From the NCBI RefSeq assembly GCF_024397895.1, contig NZ_CP073346.1, positions 1,674,001 to 1,738,000 of the forward strand: a DNA stretch of 64,000 nucleotides, in the 5' to 3' direction. Source of the stretch: Pseudomonas benzenivorans (GTDB lineage: Bacteria > Pseudomonadota > Gammaproteobacteria > Pseudomonadales > Pseudomonadaceae). The translations under genes were made by a program, and so were the position numbers. The notes under the pieces were generated by a model that ran no database searches, was not told where the DNA came from, and saw only the letters and a program-made list of their open reading frames with translations. This document shows, one piece after another, positions 11,349 through 19,525 of the stretch (positions within the stretch are counted from its first letter, which is position 1; each line of letters begins with the position of its first letter).

Positions 11349-11426
11349 GCGCCACCAGGACAGCCGCGGGCAGATCGCGGCGCGGCTTCTATACTGGCGG
11401 GGAACGCCACCCAGGAAGGCATCCCC

Positions 11427-11771
11427 ATGAGCCAGCCGTGCCAACTCGATAGTCCGCTCTACCGCCTGCTGCGCGAGGAGAACATCGCCGGCTTCAATGC
11501 CCAGCGCCCCCAGGACGTCGAAGTCGACCTCAGCGGGGGCGACTTCCGCGGCCTCGATCTACGCGCCCTGGATGCCCAGGGCATCAACTTCAGCGACGCC
11601 TATTTCCGCGGCACCGACCTGCGCGGCCTGGACCTGCGCCAGGCGCGCCTGGAAGGGGCGAGCCTGGCCCATGCGCAGATTTCCGGGGCCTACTTTCCCG
11701 CCGACCTGTCCGCCGATGAGCTGCTGATGTCCGTCAACTTCGGAACACGCCTGCGCTACCGGACCCGCTAG
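11427..11771 (+). CDS. Pentapeptide-repeat protein
   Basis: A 114-aa protein with about ten A(D/N)LxX-type repeats between residues 34 and 95 (VDLSGGDFRGLDLRALDA..., GTDLRGLDLRQARLEGASL), which fold into a right-handed beta helix. Function is unknown; members of this fold often bind proteins or mimic DNA. An AGGAAGG ribosome site precedes the ATG. The stop is 1 bp from the methyltransferase start, so the two are translated from one message. Confidence 0.85.
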   Translation: MSQPCQLDSPLYRLLREENIAGFNAQRPQDVEVDLSGGDFRGLDLRALDAQGINFSDAYFRGTDLRGLDLRQARLEGASLAHAQISGAYFPADLSADELLMSVNFGTRLRYRTR

Positions 11772-11772
11772 C

Positions 11773-12522
11773 ATGAGCGAGATCAGCGCGCTGTTCGGTG
11801 CCGGCGCCGAGGCCTACGCCAACTACCGCCCGCAATACCCGGACGCCTTGTTCGACTGGCTGGCCCAGCACAGCCCGCAGCGCCTGCGCGCCCTCGACAT
11901 CGCCTGCGGCAACGGCCAGGCCAGCCACCCGCTGCGCCGGCACTTCGCCCAGGTGCTGGCCTGCGACGCCAGCCTCGAGCAGCTGCACGCCGGCCGCGAC
12001 TGGCAGGGCATCCAGCGCTTCGCCGCCGACGCCAGCGCACTGCCCCTGGCCACAGCCAGCCTCGACCTGATAGTGGTCGCCCAGGCCCTGCACTGGTTCG
12101 CCAGCCCGGCGTTCTTCGCCGAGGTCAGGCGCCTGCTCAAACCCGACGGCCTGTTCTGCGCCTGGTGCTACGGCCTGACGCGGATCGACAGCCGACTCGA
12201 CACGCTGATCGAGAACTTCTATGGCAATACCCTGGCGGGCTACTGGCTGGACGGGCGCGCCAGCGTCGAAGCCGGCTACCGCGACATCGCGCTTCCGCTG
12301 CCCGGCATCGCGGTACCCGACCTGGCCCTCGAGGCGGTCTGGAACCTCGATCAGCTGACCGGCTACCTGCGTACCTGGTCGGCAGTCCAACGCTGGGAGC
12401 GGCAGCACGGTCGCGATCCGGTTGCCGAACTGACACCGGCACTGCGACGGGCCTGGGGCGATAGCAAACAGCCACGCCCGGTCCGCTGGCCGCTACACTT
12501 CCTGGCAGGCATAGCACGCTGA
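11773..12522 (+). CDS. Class I SAM-dependent methyltransferase
   Basis: A 249-aa methyltransferase of unknown substrate. It has the N-terminal YRPQYPDALFDWL typical of the Methyltransf_11 group, motif I LDIACGNGQAS (about 38-48), an acidic residue at the end of strand 2 (ACDASLEQL), and motif IV around LIVVAQALHWF. It belongs to a group that often carries out small-molecule or quinone-like methylation, but nothing here identifies the substrate. It is coupled with the upstream pentapeptide gene. Confidence 0.87.
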   Translation: MSEISALFGAGAEAYANYRPQYPDALFDWLAQHSPQRLRALDIACGNGQASHPLRRHFAQVLACDASLEQLHAGRDWQGIQRFAADASALPLATASLDLIVVAQALHWFASPAFFAEVRRLLKPDGLFCAWCYGLTRIDSRLDTLIENFYGNTLAGYWLDGRASVEAGYRDIALPLPGIAVPDLALEAVWNLDQLTGYLRTWSAVQRWERQHGRDPVAELTPALRRAWGDSKQPRPVRWPLHFLAGIAR

Positions 12523-12574
12523 TCGACTTCCATTCGTTATTCAGCTTCGCGACTGCGCGACGCAAGGAGGCCTG

Positions 12575-12847
12575 ATGAACGACGAACTGCAACATTTGAA
12601 GAATCTTGGCAAGACTTCGGCCCAGTGGCTGCATGCTGCGGGCATCCACAGTGCCAGCGACCTGCGCCGCCTGGGGGCGGTAAGCGCCTACCGCGCCGTC
12701 CGGGCGCGCGGGTTTCGCGCCTCCAAGGTGCTGCTGTACGCGATCGAGGGCGCGCTGCTGAATATTCACTGGAACGAACTGCCGCCCGCCCACAAGGCAG
12801 AACTGAACGGCCAGCTCGACGCCTGCGCGGCGCACAACAAGAGCTAG
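12575..12847 (+). CDS. TfoX C-terminal domain protein
   Basis: A 90-aa protein consisting only of the TfoX_C helix-hairpin-helix-like domain (LKNLGKTSAQWLHAAGIHSASDLRRLG; then a helical tail). Full-length TfoX/Sxy regulators have an additional N-terminal domain that is missing here; stand-alone TfoX_C proteins are common in Pseudomonas, and no competence role is implied. It starts with ATG after AAGGAGG. Confidence 0.87.
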   Translation: MNDELQHLKNLGKTSAQWLHAAGIHSASDLRRLGAVSAYRAVRARGFRASKVLLYAIEGALLNIHWNELPPAHKAELNGQLDACAAHNKS

Positions 12848-12952
12848 CTCACATCCTCCACCGACGGGGATTTACCGGGAACCGGGCGCCACCTATTGTG
12901 TCAGGGCCGTCCGTGCGCTTCGCCAGTCCAGTCAGTTCAAGGAATTACGCTC

Positions 12953-13753
12953 ATGTATTTACTCGGGGAGCAACCGGCTTACGCCGACCAGCTGATCAGT
13001 CGACTGCAGAGCATCCCCGCCCAGTTGCTGGACGGTCTGGAGCCTTGCGGCGCGCCGTTGCAGCTGGAGCAGGTCGAAGACCTGGCGCCGGCGCTGCCGA
13101 GCAATCAGCTCTTCATCATAGCCGACGGCCTGCTGCACGCCCTGGTCGATGAACGCCCGCTGTTCTATCTGCAGGAGGGCGACCTGGTCGGCCTGCGCCA
13201 GGGTATCGACCTGCCCAGTTGTCGTTACCGCAGCGAAGAGCCGCTCAGCCTGATTCCCTATGCCCGCGGCGACGTGTTCCAGCACATCTACGCCAGCGAG
13301 CATCGCCAGGAACTGTTCATCCAGTACCTGATCGGCCATACCGCCCTGCTCTCCGACGCGCTGGCGCGGCTCAAGCAGCCGGAATTGCGCACCTCCACCG
13401 GTTTCCAGCACTTTGCCGCCGGCGAAGAGCTGATCCACCAGGGCGACGCGGCCGAGCACGTGTTCATCATCATCGAGGGCCACGCCGAGGCCATCGTCGA
13501 CGGGCACAAGGTCGGTGACGTGCAGAAGGACGAGATCTTCGGCGCCATGGCCGTGTTCACCCGGGAGAAACGCAGTGCCACGGTCGTCGCGACCGAGCCC
13601 TGCACGGTGATGGTGATCCCCAAGGACCAGTTCCTCAGCCTGATGCAGAGCAACCCGCGGATCGCCCACAGCCTGATCGAAAGCATGGCCAGGCGCATCG
13701 ACCTGATGAACAAGGAAATCACCCAGCTGCGCCTACCGACGATGGCACTCTAG
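12953..13753 (+). CDS. cbpA: Cyclic-nucleotide-binding protein, CbpA-like
   Basis: A 266-aa cytoplasmic protein with a C-terminal cyclic-nucleotide-binding domain (about 145-250; FAAGEELIHQGDAAEHVFII, EIFGAMAVF, TREKRSATVVA) and no DNA-binding HTH after it. P. aeruginosa CbpA (PA4704) is a cAMP-binding, polarly localised protein of this type, and the neighbours here (TfoX-C gene upstream, PrrF downstream) match that locus. The phosphate-binding arginine lies in EKRSATV. The ATG at 12953 was chosen by the AAGGAATT ribosome site and the family N-terminus MYLLGEQ. Confidence 0.85.
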   Translation: MYLLGEQPAYADQLISRLQSIPAQLLDGLEPCGAPLQLEQVEDLAPALPSNQLFIIADGLLHALVDERPLFYLQEGDLVGLRQGIDLPSCRYRSEEPLSLIPYARGDVFQHIYASEHRQELFIQYLIGHTALLSDALARLKQPELRTSTGFQHFAAGEELIHQGDAAEHVFIIIEGHAEAIVDGHKVGDVQKDEIFGAMAVFTREKRSATVVATEPCTVMVIPKDQFLSLMQSNPRIAHSLIESMARRIDLMNKEITQLRLPTMAL

Positions 13754-13798
13754 TCGCCGACTCGACGAACGGCGTCGCGAGGCGTTGGGCGAAAAACG

Positions 13799-13826
13799 TT
13801 GACATGCAAATGAGAATCGCTATTAT
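13799..13826 (+). promoter_or_regulatory. prrF promoter with overlapping Fur box
   Basis: TTGACA (13799-13804), a 16-bp spacer and TATTAT (13821-13826) form a sigma-70 promoter about 7 nt upstream of the predicted sRNA start. The spacer and -10 contain GCAAATGAGAATCGCTATT (13806-13824), which matches 13 of 19 positions of the Fur consensus GATAATGATAATCATTATC. Fur-Fe(II) should repress it, so the RNA is made under iron starvation. Confidence 0.8.
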
Positions 13827-13832
13827 TCAATC

Positions 13833-13946
13833 AACTGATCGCGAGATCAGCCGATAAGCTCAAGGGCCCAGCAGTCGGACTCTTCAGATTATCTCCTCAT
13901 CAGGCTAAACACGGTTATTGACCCGGCGCATGCCGGGTCTTTTTTT
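13833..13946 (+). ncRNA. prrF: PrrF iron-responsive small RNA
   Basis: A 114-nt RNA that matches the PrrF family as I recall it: AACTGATCGCGAGATCAGCC at the 5' end (first hairpin), the conserved antisense core AGATTATCTCCTCATCAGG (13887-13905), and a rho-independent terminator GACCCGGC-GCAT-GCCGGGTC followed by seven T (13920-13946). PrrF pairs with mRNAs of iron-containing proteins (sodB, TCA enzymes, acnA/B and others) with Hfq, sparing iron. P. aeruginosa carries two tandem copies at this same place, downstream of cbpA; only one is present here. Confidence 0.9.
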
Positions 13947-13977
13947 GCCCGCTTTTCCGTGCCCGCGCCAGCCCGGC

Positions 13978-16119
13978 TCAATACCGGAGCTTGGCGTAGA
14001 AGCTCTTCTGCGAGGCCTCGCGGGCCTGCCGAAGGGTGTGGATGCCCTGCTCGGCGAGCAGGGGCAGCAGCCTGAGAAACACCTCGCCGGTGACCATGGC
14101 GTCGCCCAGGGCGGTATGCCGGCCGACCACCTGCACCCCCAGGCGAGCGGCGATCTGCTCGAGACGATGCTCGTCGGCGCCGTGCCCGGGATGGACCAGG
14201 GCCGACAGCAACAGGGTGTCGAGCACCGGCTGGATGAAGCGCACGCCGGTCTGTTCTTCCTTGAGCTGCAGGAAGCGCATGTCGAACGCGGCGTTGTGCG
14301 CGACCAGCACCGTGTCTTCGGCGAAGCGCTGGAACAGCGGCAGCACCTGGGCGATGGCCGGCTGGCCGGCGAGCAACTCCGGGGTCAAGCCATGCACCTG
14401 CTGCGACTCACGGGGAATCGAGCGACGCGGATCGATCAGCTGCTCGAAACACTCCTGCTTGAGCAGGTGGCCGTTGACAATGCGCACCGCACCGATCGAG
14501 ATGATCTCGTCGCCCTCTGACGGCGCCAGCCCGGTGGTCTCGGTGTCGAACACCGTATAGGCCAACTCACCCAGGGGCCGCTCATCCAGCTCCGGGGTCT
14601 GCCCCGGCTGGCTGAACAGGTCGAAGTCGTAATACACCGGACGCCCGTGATCCGGCGTCGACGAGGGTTCCAGCGGCTGCGGCTCGATGATCGGCAACTG
14701 CAGGCACAGGCGCGCGGTGCCGGCGCTGCGGTCGCTCTGGCACCAGAGTTCGCCCGCATGACGTTCCAGCACCTCGCGCAGGGTCGAGGCACCCGGATCG
14801 TCCCCGCCCAGGCTGAACGGACGCTCTTCCCACTCGTGCAGTCGCTCCGGCTCCAGCCCAGGTCCTTGCCAGCGCAGCCCCAATCGGGCGAAGCCGCCCT
14901 CACCGGCCAGCTCCAGCTCGACCTCGCGTACGTCACAGCTACTGGCCAGGGCCCCCATCAGCTGGGTCATGGCCTGCACCAGGGAATAACTGTCCAGACT
15001 CAGCCAGAGTGGCGGATCATCCCCCCCATAGTGGGCGGTGACGCCCAGTACCGCATCGAAATTGCGCTGCAGGGCCAGCAGCAGATCGCTTGCCAGCATG
15101 TCCTCCAGCGGCCACTGCGGCCGCAGGATGTCGGCGTGCCGGGCCAGTGCCTGCTGCAGTTGCCCGGACAGACGCTGCGCCTCGTCCAGGATCACCGCGC
15201 CGAAGCGCTGACGCTGCTCGGCCTCCATCTGCGGATACTGCTGTACGGTCTCGGCGGCGGCGCGGATGTTGGCTAGGGCCGCGCGGCTGCCTTCGGTGAG
15301 TTGCAGCAACAGTGCGTCGCGACGGCTGTTGAGCTCCACCGAACGGGTGATGTCCTCGAGGATCAGGACGAAGCCGATCAGTTCGCCCTGGGCATCCTGC
15401 AGCGGCACCATCTGGGCGCGCAGCAGGTGGGCGCCCCGGGCCGTGACGAAGCTGGCCACCGGCCGCGGGCTGCGCTGCTCCAGGCGCTGCCGCAGGCGAT
15501 CCAGGGCATGGACGATCAGCCGCTGATCGAGGATGGCGAAGATCGAGCGGCCCAGGCCCACCGGCGTGCCCGCCGCCTGCCCGGGGCCCGGCTCCAGCAG
15601 CAGGCTGGCGCGACTGTTGTACAGCAGGATGCGCCCCTCGCGGTTGCACACCAGCACGCTTTGCGCGAGCTCCGACATCAGGGCCGCCAGGCGGTTCTTT
15701 TCCTCCTCGAGGCGGGCGTTGGCCTCGCCGATGCGCTGCTTGACCTCCTGCTGCAGGGCGCCATGGGCCTCGGCGAAGGCATTCAACGCGCGCGCCAGGC
15801 GGCGCACCGGCCGAGCGCCGCCTGGCGTGAGGCGATGTGCGCCGTTGACCCGGCGGATGATGTCGACTTCCTCGGCCAGGCGCGCCGCCGCCTCCGGGTA
15901 GGCCGCCAGGGCAACCCGCAAAATCACGGCGAACGGCACCAGCAACAGCCCCCCCAGCACCACCAGCAATGCCCCGCGGCCGTCGGACAACGCCAGCAGG
16001 GCCGCGCGCTCGGCCGCGCTCAGGTCCGTCCACAGCGCCGCCCCGGCCAGGCCGAGCAAGGTCGCGAACAGCAGCACCAGCCCGCCCAGCCAGGCGGCGT
16101 ACCTGAACCGGGGCCGCAT
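13978..16119 (-). CDS. Membrane PAS / degenerate kinase protein fused to a DnaQ-like 3'-5' exonuclease
   Basis: An unusual 713-aa fusion. Two N-terminal transmembrane helices (about 8-28 and 48-72), a HAMP-like segment and coiled coil (about 75-160), a PAS domain (about 160-270; SVLVCNREGRILLYNSRASLLL), a region resembling a histidine-kinase dimerisation plus ATPase domain that lacks an obvious phospho-acceptor His and intact N/G boxes (about 275-475), then a DEDDh exonuclease (about 515-700) with Asp525 in FDTETTG, HNAAFDMRFL and HTALGDA. The exonuclease motifs look intact. It is the last gene of an operon with a kinase and receiver; the stop of the receiver gene lies 3 bp away. The substrate is unknown. 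Nuclease activity gated by a sensor is an inference. Confidence 0.85.
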   Translation of the reverse strand: MRPRFRYAAWLGGLVLLFATLLGLAGAALWTDLSAAERAALLALSDGRGALLVVLGGLLLVPFAVILRVALAAYPEAAARLAEEVDIIRRVNGAHRLTPGGARPVRRLARALNAFAEAHGALQQEVKQRIGEANARLEEEKNRLAALMSELAQSVLVCNREGRILLYNSRASLLLEPGPGQAAGTPVGLGRSIFAILDQRLIVHALDRLRQRLEQRSPRPVASFVTARGAHLLRAQMVPLQDAQGELIGFVLILEDITRSVELNSRRDALLLQLTEGSRAALANIRAAAETVQQYPQMEAEQRQRFGAVILDEAQRLSGQLQQALARHADILRPQWPLEDMLASDLLLALQRNFDAVLGVTAHYGGDDPPLWLSLDSYSLVQAMTQLMGALASSCDVREVELELAGEGGFARLGLRWQGPGLEPERLHEWEERPFSLGGDDPGASTLREVLERHAGELWCQSDRSAGTARLCLQLPIIEPQPLEPSSTPDHGRPVYYDFDLFSQPGQTPELDERPLGELAYTVFDTETTGLAPSEGDEIISIGAVRIVNGHLLKQECFEQLIDPRRSIPRESQQVHGLTPELLAGQPAIAQVLPLFQRFAEDTVLVAHNAAFDMRFLQLKEEQTGVRFIQPVLDTLLLSALVHPGHGADEHRLEQIAARLGVQVVGRHTALGDAMVTGEVFLRLLPLLAEQGIHTLRQAREASQKSFYAKLRY

Positions 16120-16122
16120 GAC

Positions 16123-16494
16123 TTAGCCCTCTTCGAGTAACGCGCGCACCTGGGCCAGCAGCGCTTGGGTGGCGAACGGCTTGGTGATGTAGGCATCGGC
16201 GCCCAGCGCCAGACCCTTGCTGATCTCCACCTCGCGGCCCTTGGCGGTCAGCATGACGATACGCAGGCGCTGCCAGGCGGGGTTTTCGCGGATCTTCTGG
16301 CACAGGTCGAAACCGCTCAGACGTGGCAGCATCACGTCGAGCAGCACCAGGTCCGGGGGCTGACGCTGGATGGCGTCCCAGGCCTCCTGACCGTCGTGGG
16401 CCACCTCAACCCGGTAGCCCTCCTGCTGCAGGAGAAACTCCAGGGAGATGACGATGTTCGGCTCGTCGTCGGCGATCAACACGGTACGGCTCAT
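16123..16494 (-). CDS. Receiver-only response regulator
   Basis: A 123-aa single REC domain with no output domain: acidic pair Asp9-Asp10 (IADDE), phospho-acceptor Asp53 (LVLLDVMLP), Thr in VMLTAKG and Lys in ITKPFA. Phosphorylation most likely comes from the kinase encoded just upstream; the ATG overlaps that gene's stop (ATGA). With no DNA-binding domain it must act by protein contact, possibly on the PAS/exonuclease protein encoded next, which is inference from operon order. Confidence 0.92.
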   Translation of the reverse strand: MSRTVLIADDEPNIVISLEFLLQQEGYRVEVAHDGQEAWDAIQRQPPDLVLLDVMLPRLSGFDLCQKIRENPAWQRLRIVMLTAKGREVEISKGLALGADAYITKPFATQALLAQVRALLEEG

Positions 16495-19262
16495 GGTTGC
16501 TCCTGCGTGTTGTGCTCGGGAGGCGACGCACCCACGTCGCCCCCCAAGGGAAGCGTAAAGGAAAAGCAGGCGCCCTGCCCGTGCACGCTGTCTACCCACA
16601 GGCGGCCGCCGAAGTGCTCGATGATCTGCCGACTGATCGGCAGGCCCAGGCCGGTGCCCTGGGGCTTCTCGGTAAGGGGGTCACCGGCCTGGCGGAACTT
16701 CTCGAAGATCGCCTCCTGATCGGCGGCGGCGATGCCGGCACCGTTGTCGCGCACCTCCACCCGCAGCGCCTCGGGCAGTTCGTGCAGGGCGATCGCGATA
16801 CGCCCATGCTCGCGGGCACAGAACTTCGCCGCGTTGGATATCAGGTTGAGCAGCACCTGCAGCAGGCGGTCGCGATCGGCCGCCACCGGCGTCACCTGCG
16901 CCGGCAGATCGAGTTCCAGATCGATGCGCTGGTCGCCGAGCAGCTGACTGGTGGTGGCCACGGCATCTTCGATCACCGCCTTGAGGTCGACCGCACTCGC
17001 GCGCCACTCGGCCTGCCCCGACTCCAGCTTGGCCAGGTCGAGCACCTGGTTGATCAAACGCGTCAGGCGCTCGCTTTCCTTGACGATGATGGCGACGAAG
17101 CGCGTGCGCTGCGCCGCGTCCAGCTCCGGGTTGTCATTGAGGATCTCGGAGAAGGCGCGAATCGAGGTCAGCGGCGTGCGCAATTCGTGGGTCACCGTGG
17201 AGATGAAGTCGTCCTTGAGCCGATCGAGCTCCTGCAGCCGCGCATTGGCCGCGCGCAGCTCGCCGGTGGCCGTTTCCAGCTCGCGGGACTGCTGCTCCAG
17301 GCGCCGGCTGTAGGCGAGCACCTGGGAAGCCTCGTCGAGTATGCCGAGCACCTCGTCCATGCCCAGCGGCTCCTCCTCCACCACCGAGGCCAGCATCACC
17401 CGCGCCGAGGCGGCGCCGATGGCGCCGGCCAGCTGTTGTTCGGCGAAGTGCACCAGCTCGGCATCCGCCTCGAGCGCGGCGCTGGACGGCAGGCCACGCC
17501 GCTGCGCATGCTCGGCGAAGGCGGCCGCGGCGCGCCGGGGGCCGAGAAAACGGCCGACCAGGGCGCTGATCTCCGCCACCGAGGCCTGGCCACGCCACAG
17601 GCTGGAACCACGCCCGGCGACCTTGAAGGCTTCGACGAACAGCAGTGCCTGGGCCTGCTCGCGGGCGCTCTGGCGGCCGAGCAGCGACACGCCGACGTAG
17701 GCGCCGAGGTTGGCCGTCAGGCTCCAGAACAGCGCGTGGCTGAGCTCGTCCAGGCCGCTCAGGCCGAACAGCGCCAGGGGCTTGAGCCAGGCGATGGCCA
17801 GCGGCCCCTGCTCGATGAACGACAGCGGCAGCCAGCCGGACTTGGCAAATGCCGGCAGCGCTAGGGTGTAGAGCCACAGCGAGAAACCCAGCAGCAGACC
17901 ACTCAGGGCCCCGGCGCGGCTGCCCTGTTTCCAGTACATGCCGCCGAGCATCGCCGGCGCGAACTGGGCCACCGCGGCGAAGGACACCAGGCCGATCGAC
18001 ACCAGGGCGTAGGCTTCGCCAGCGGCGCGGTAATAGACGTAACCGAGCAGCAAGAGCAGAAGGATGGCCGCGCGGCGGATGCCCAGCAACAACCCGGAAA
18101 GGTCGCGGCGTCGGGCCAGGCCCAGCGCGCGCCAGCGCAGCAGCAGTGGCATCACCAGGTCGTTACAGATCATTGTGGACAGGGCGATGCTCTCGACTAT
18201 GACCATCCCGGTGGCCGCCGACAGGCCGCCGATGAACACCAGCAGGGCCAGGGCTTCCTGGCCCTGGGCCATCGGCAGGGTGAGGACGAAGGTATCGGCG
18301 TCGACCTGGCCCGGGGCGAAGTGCATCAGGCCGGCGAAGGCAATCGGCAGGACGAACACATTGATCGCCAGCAGGTACAGGGGAAACAGCCAGATCGCCT
18401 TGGCCAGATGCTGTTCGTTGACGTTCTCCACCACGCCGATCTGGAACTGCCGCGGCAGAAACAGGATCGACAGCATCGACAGCAGAATCAGCGAGACCCA
18501 GGAGCCGTAGGTGCCGGCCGCACCGCCAAGGGTCAGCAGGCGGCCCACCTCGGGCAGTCGCTGGGCCTGCTCGAACAGGTCGGCGAAGCCGTGGTAGAGG
18601 CCAAAGGTGACGAAGGCCCCCACCGCGAGAAAGGCCAGCAGCTTGACCAGCGACTCGAAGGCGATCGCCGCCACCATGCCCTCGTGGCGCTCGGTGGCAT
18701 CCAGGTGACGGGTGCCGAAGACGATGGTGAAGGCCGCCAGCAGCAGCGCCGCGTACAGCGCCGTGTCCTGCAGCGGCCCGGCATCGGCCAGTTGGGTGGG
18801 CATGGTGATTTGCGGGTATTGCACGAGGATGAGGAAACTGGTCGACACCGCCTTCAGCTGCAGGGCGATATAGGGAATCACCCCGACCACCGCGATCAGC
18901 GTCACCAGGCCGCCGAGCAGGCCGCTCTTGCCGTAGCGGGCGGCGATGAAGTCGGCGATCGAGGTGATGCGATTGGCCTTGCTGATGCGGATCATCTTGC
19001 GTAGCACCAGCCAGAACAGCGCCGCCATCAGGGTCGGCCCGAGGTAGATGGGCAGGAAGCCGACGCCACTGGCCGCGGCGCGGCCGACGCTGCCGTAGAA
19101 GGTCCAGGAGGTGGCGTAGACCGCCATCGACAGGGCGTAGATGTAGGGGTTGGCGATCAGCGAGCGGCCGGCCTCGGCCCGCCGGTCGCCCCAGTAGGCG
19201 ATGGCGAAGAGCAGGCCCAGGTAGGCGCAGGATGCCAGCAGGATCACGCCGCCATGCAGCAT
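16491..19262 (-). CDS. Sodium/solute-symporter-histidine kinase fusion (CrbS/CbrA type)
   Basis: A 923-aa inner-membrane sensor: an SSS transporter-like domain of about 12-13 helices (1-480; NPYIYALSMAVYATSWTFYGSVG, RITSIADFIAARYGK), a linker, a coiled coil, then HisKA with phospho-acceptor His692 in VTHELRTPLTS and a HATPase_c domain (NLISNAAKFC, DNGAGIA, GTGLGL). The N-terminal sequence looks closer to CrbS-type acetate-switch kinases than to CbrA, and the genes lack a NarL- or NtrC-type partner. It may sense or carry a small carboxylate or amino acid. It is the second gene of the operon and is translationally coupled to the receiver gene. Confidence 0.9.
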   Translation of the reverse strand: MLHGGVILLASCAYLGLLFAIAYWGDRRAEAGRSLIANPYIYALSMAVYATSWTFYGSVGRAAASGVGFLPIYLGPTLMAALFWLVLRKMIRISKANRITSIADFIAARYGKSGLLGGLVTLIAVVGVIPYIALQLKAVSTSFLILVQYPQITMPTQLADAGPLQDTALYAALLLAAFTIVFGTRHLDATERHEGMVAAIAFESLVKLLAFLAVGAFVTFGLYHGFADLFEQAQRLPEVGRLLTLGGAAGTYGSWVSLILLSMLSILFLPRQFQIGVVENVNEQHLAKAIWLFPLYLLAINVFVLPIAFAGLMHFAPGQVDADTFVLTLPMAQGQEALALLVFIGGLSAATGMVIVESIALSTMICNDLVMPLLLRWRALGLARRRDLSGLLLGIRRAAILLLLLLGYVYYRAAGEAYALVSIGLVSFAAVAQFAPAMLGGMYWKQGSRAGALSGLLLGFSLWLYTLALPAFAKSGWLPLSFIEQGPLAIAWLKPLALFGLSGLDELSHALFWSLTANLGAYVGVSLLGRQSAREQAQALLFVEAFKVAGRGSSLWRGQASVAEISALVGRFLGPRRAAAAFAEHAQRRGLPSSAALEADAELVHFAEQQLAGAIGAASARVMLASVVEEEPLGMDEVLGILDEASQVLAYSRRLEQQSRELETATGELRAANARLQELDRLKDDFISTVTHELRTPLTSIRAFSEILNDNPELDAAQRTRFVAIIVKESERLTRLINQVLDLAKLESGQAEWRASAVDLKAVIEDAVATTSQLLGDQRIDLELDLPAQVTPVAADRDRLLQVLLNLISNAAKFCAREHGRIAIALHELPEALRVEVRDNGAGIAAADQEAIFEKFRQAGDPLTEKPQGTGLGLPISRQIIEHFGGRLWVDSVHGQGACFSFTLPLGGDVGASPPEHNTQEQP

Positions 19263-19278
19263 TGGCCGTGCCTCCCGC

Positions 19279-19476
19279 TCAGTCCGAGCGCTCGATGACC
19301 AGCATCATCAGCCCGATCAGCGCGGCCCAGGCCAGGAACAGGTAGGCGTAGAGCAGCGGGATCCCCCACAGCCTGCCGTCGACATCGAACAGCGACAGCA
19401 ACGGGTAGCTGAACAGCAGCCAGCCCAGCGCGAATAGCGCCACCAACCGCTGGCTCTGCTTGCCTGGATCGGCCAT
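19279..19476 (-). CDS. Small two-helix membrane protein
   Basis: A 65-aa protein with two predicted transmembrane helices (about 11-28 and 37-58; LVALFALGWLLFSYPLLSLF, LLYAYLFLAWAALIGLMMLV) and short charged ends. A perfect AGGAGG lies 8 nt before the ATG at 19476. It stands first in the operon, 16 bp before the symporter-kinase. Small DUF-type membrane partners commonly accompany SSS transporters and SSS-kinases (DUF485/DUF4212 style), so an accessory role for the kinase is likely. Confidence 0.8.
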   Translation of the reverse strand: MADPGKQSQRLVALFALGWLLFSYPLLSLFDVDGRLWGIPLLYAYLFLAWAALIGLMMLVIERSD

Positions 19477-19525
19477 GGTCCACACCTCCTCTGACCAGTG
19501 TGGACGAATATTGCCGATCCGCCGC

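Noticed and set aside
16491..19262. Assignment of the symporter-kinase as CbrA
   Set aside because: No cbrB-type NtrC regulator follows; the partner is a receiver-only protein, and the N-terminal helices look closer to CrbS-type sensors. cbrA normally follows gluQ, but here a LysR gene does.
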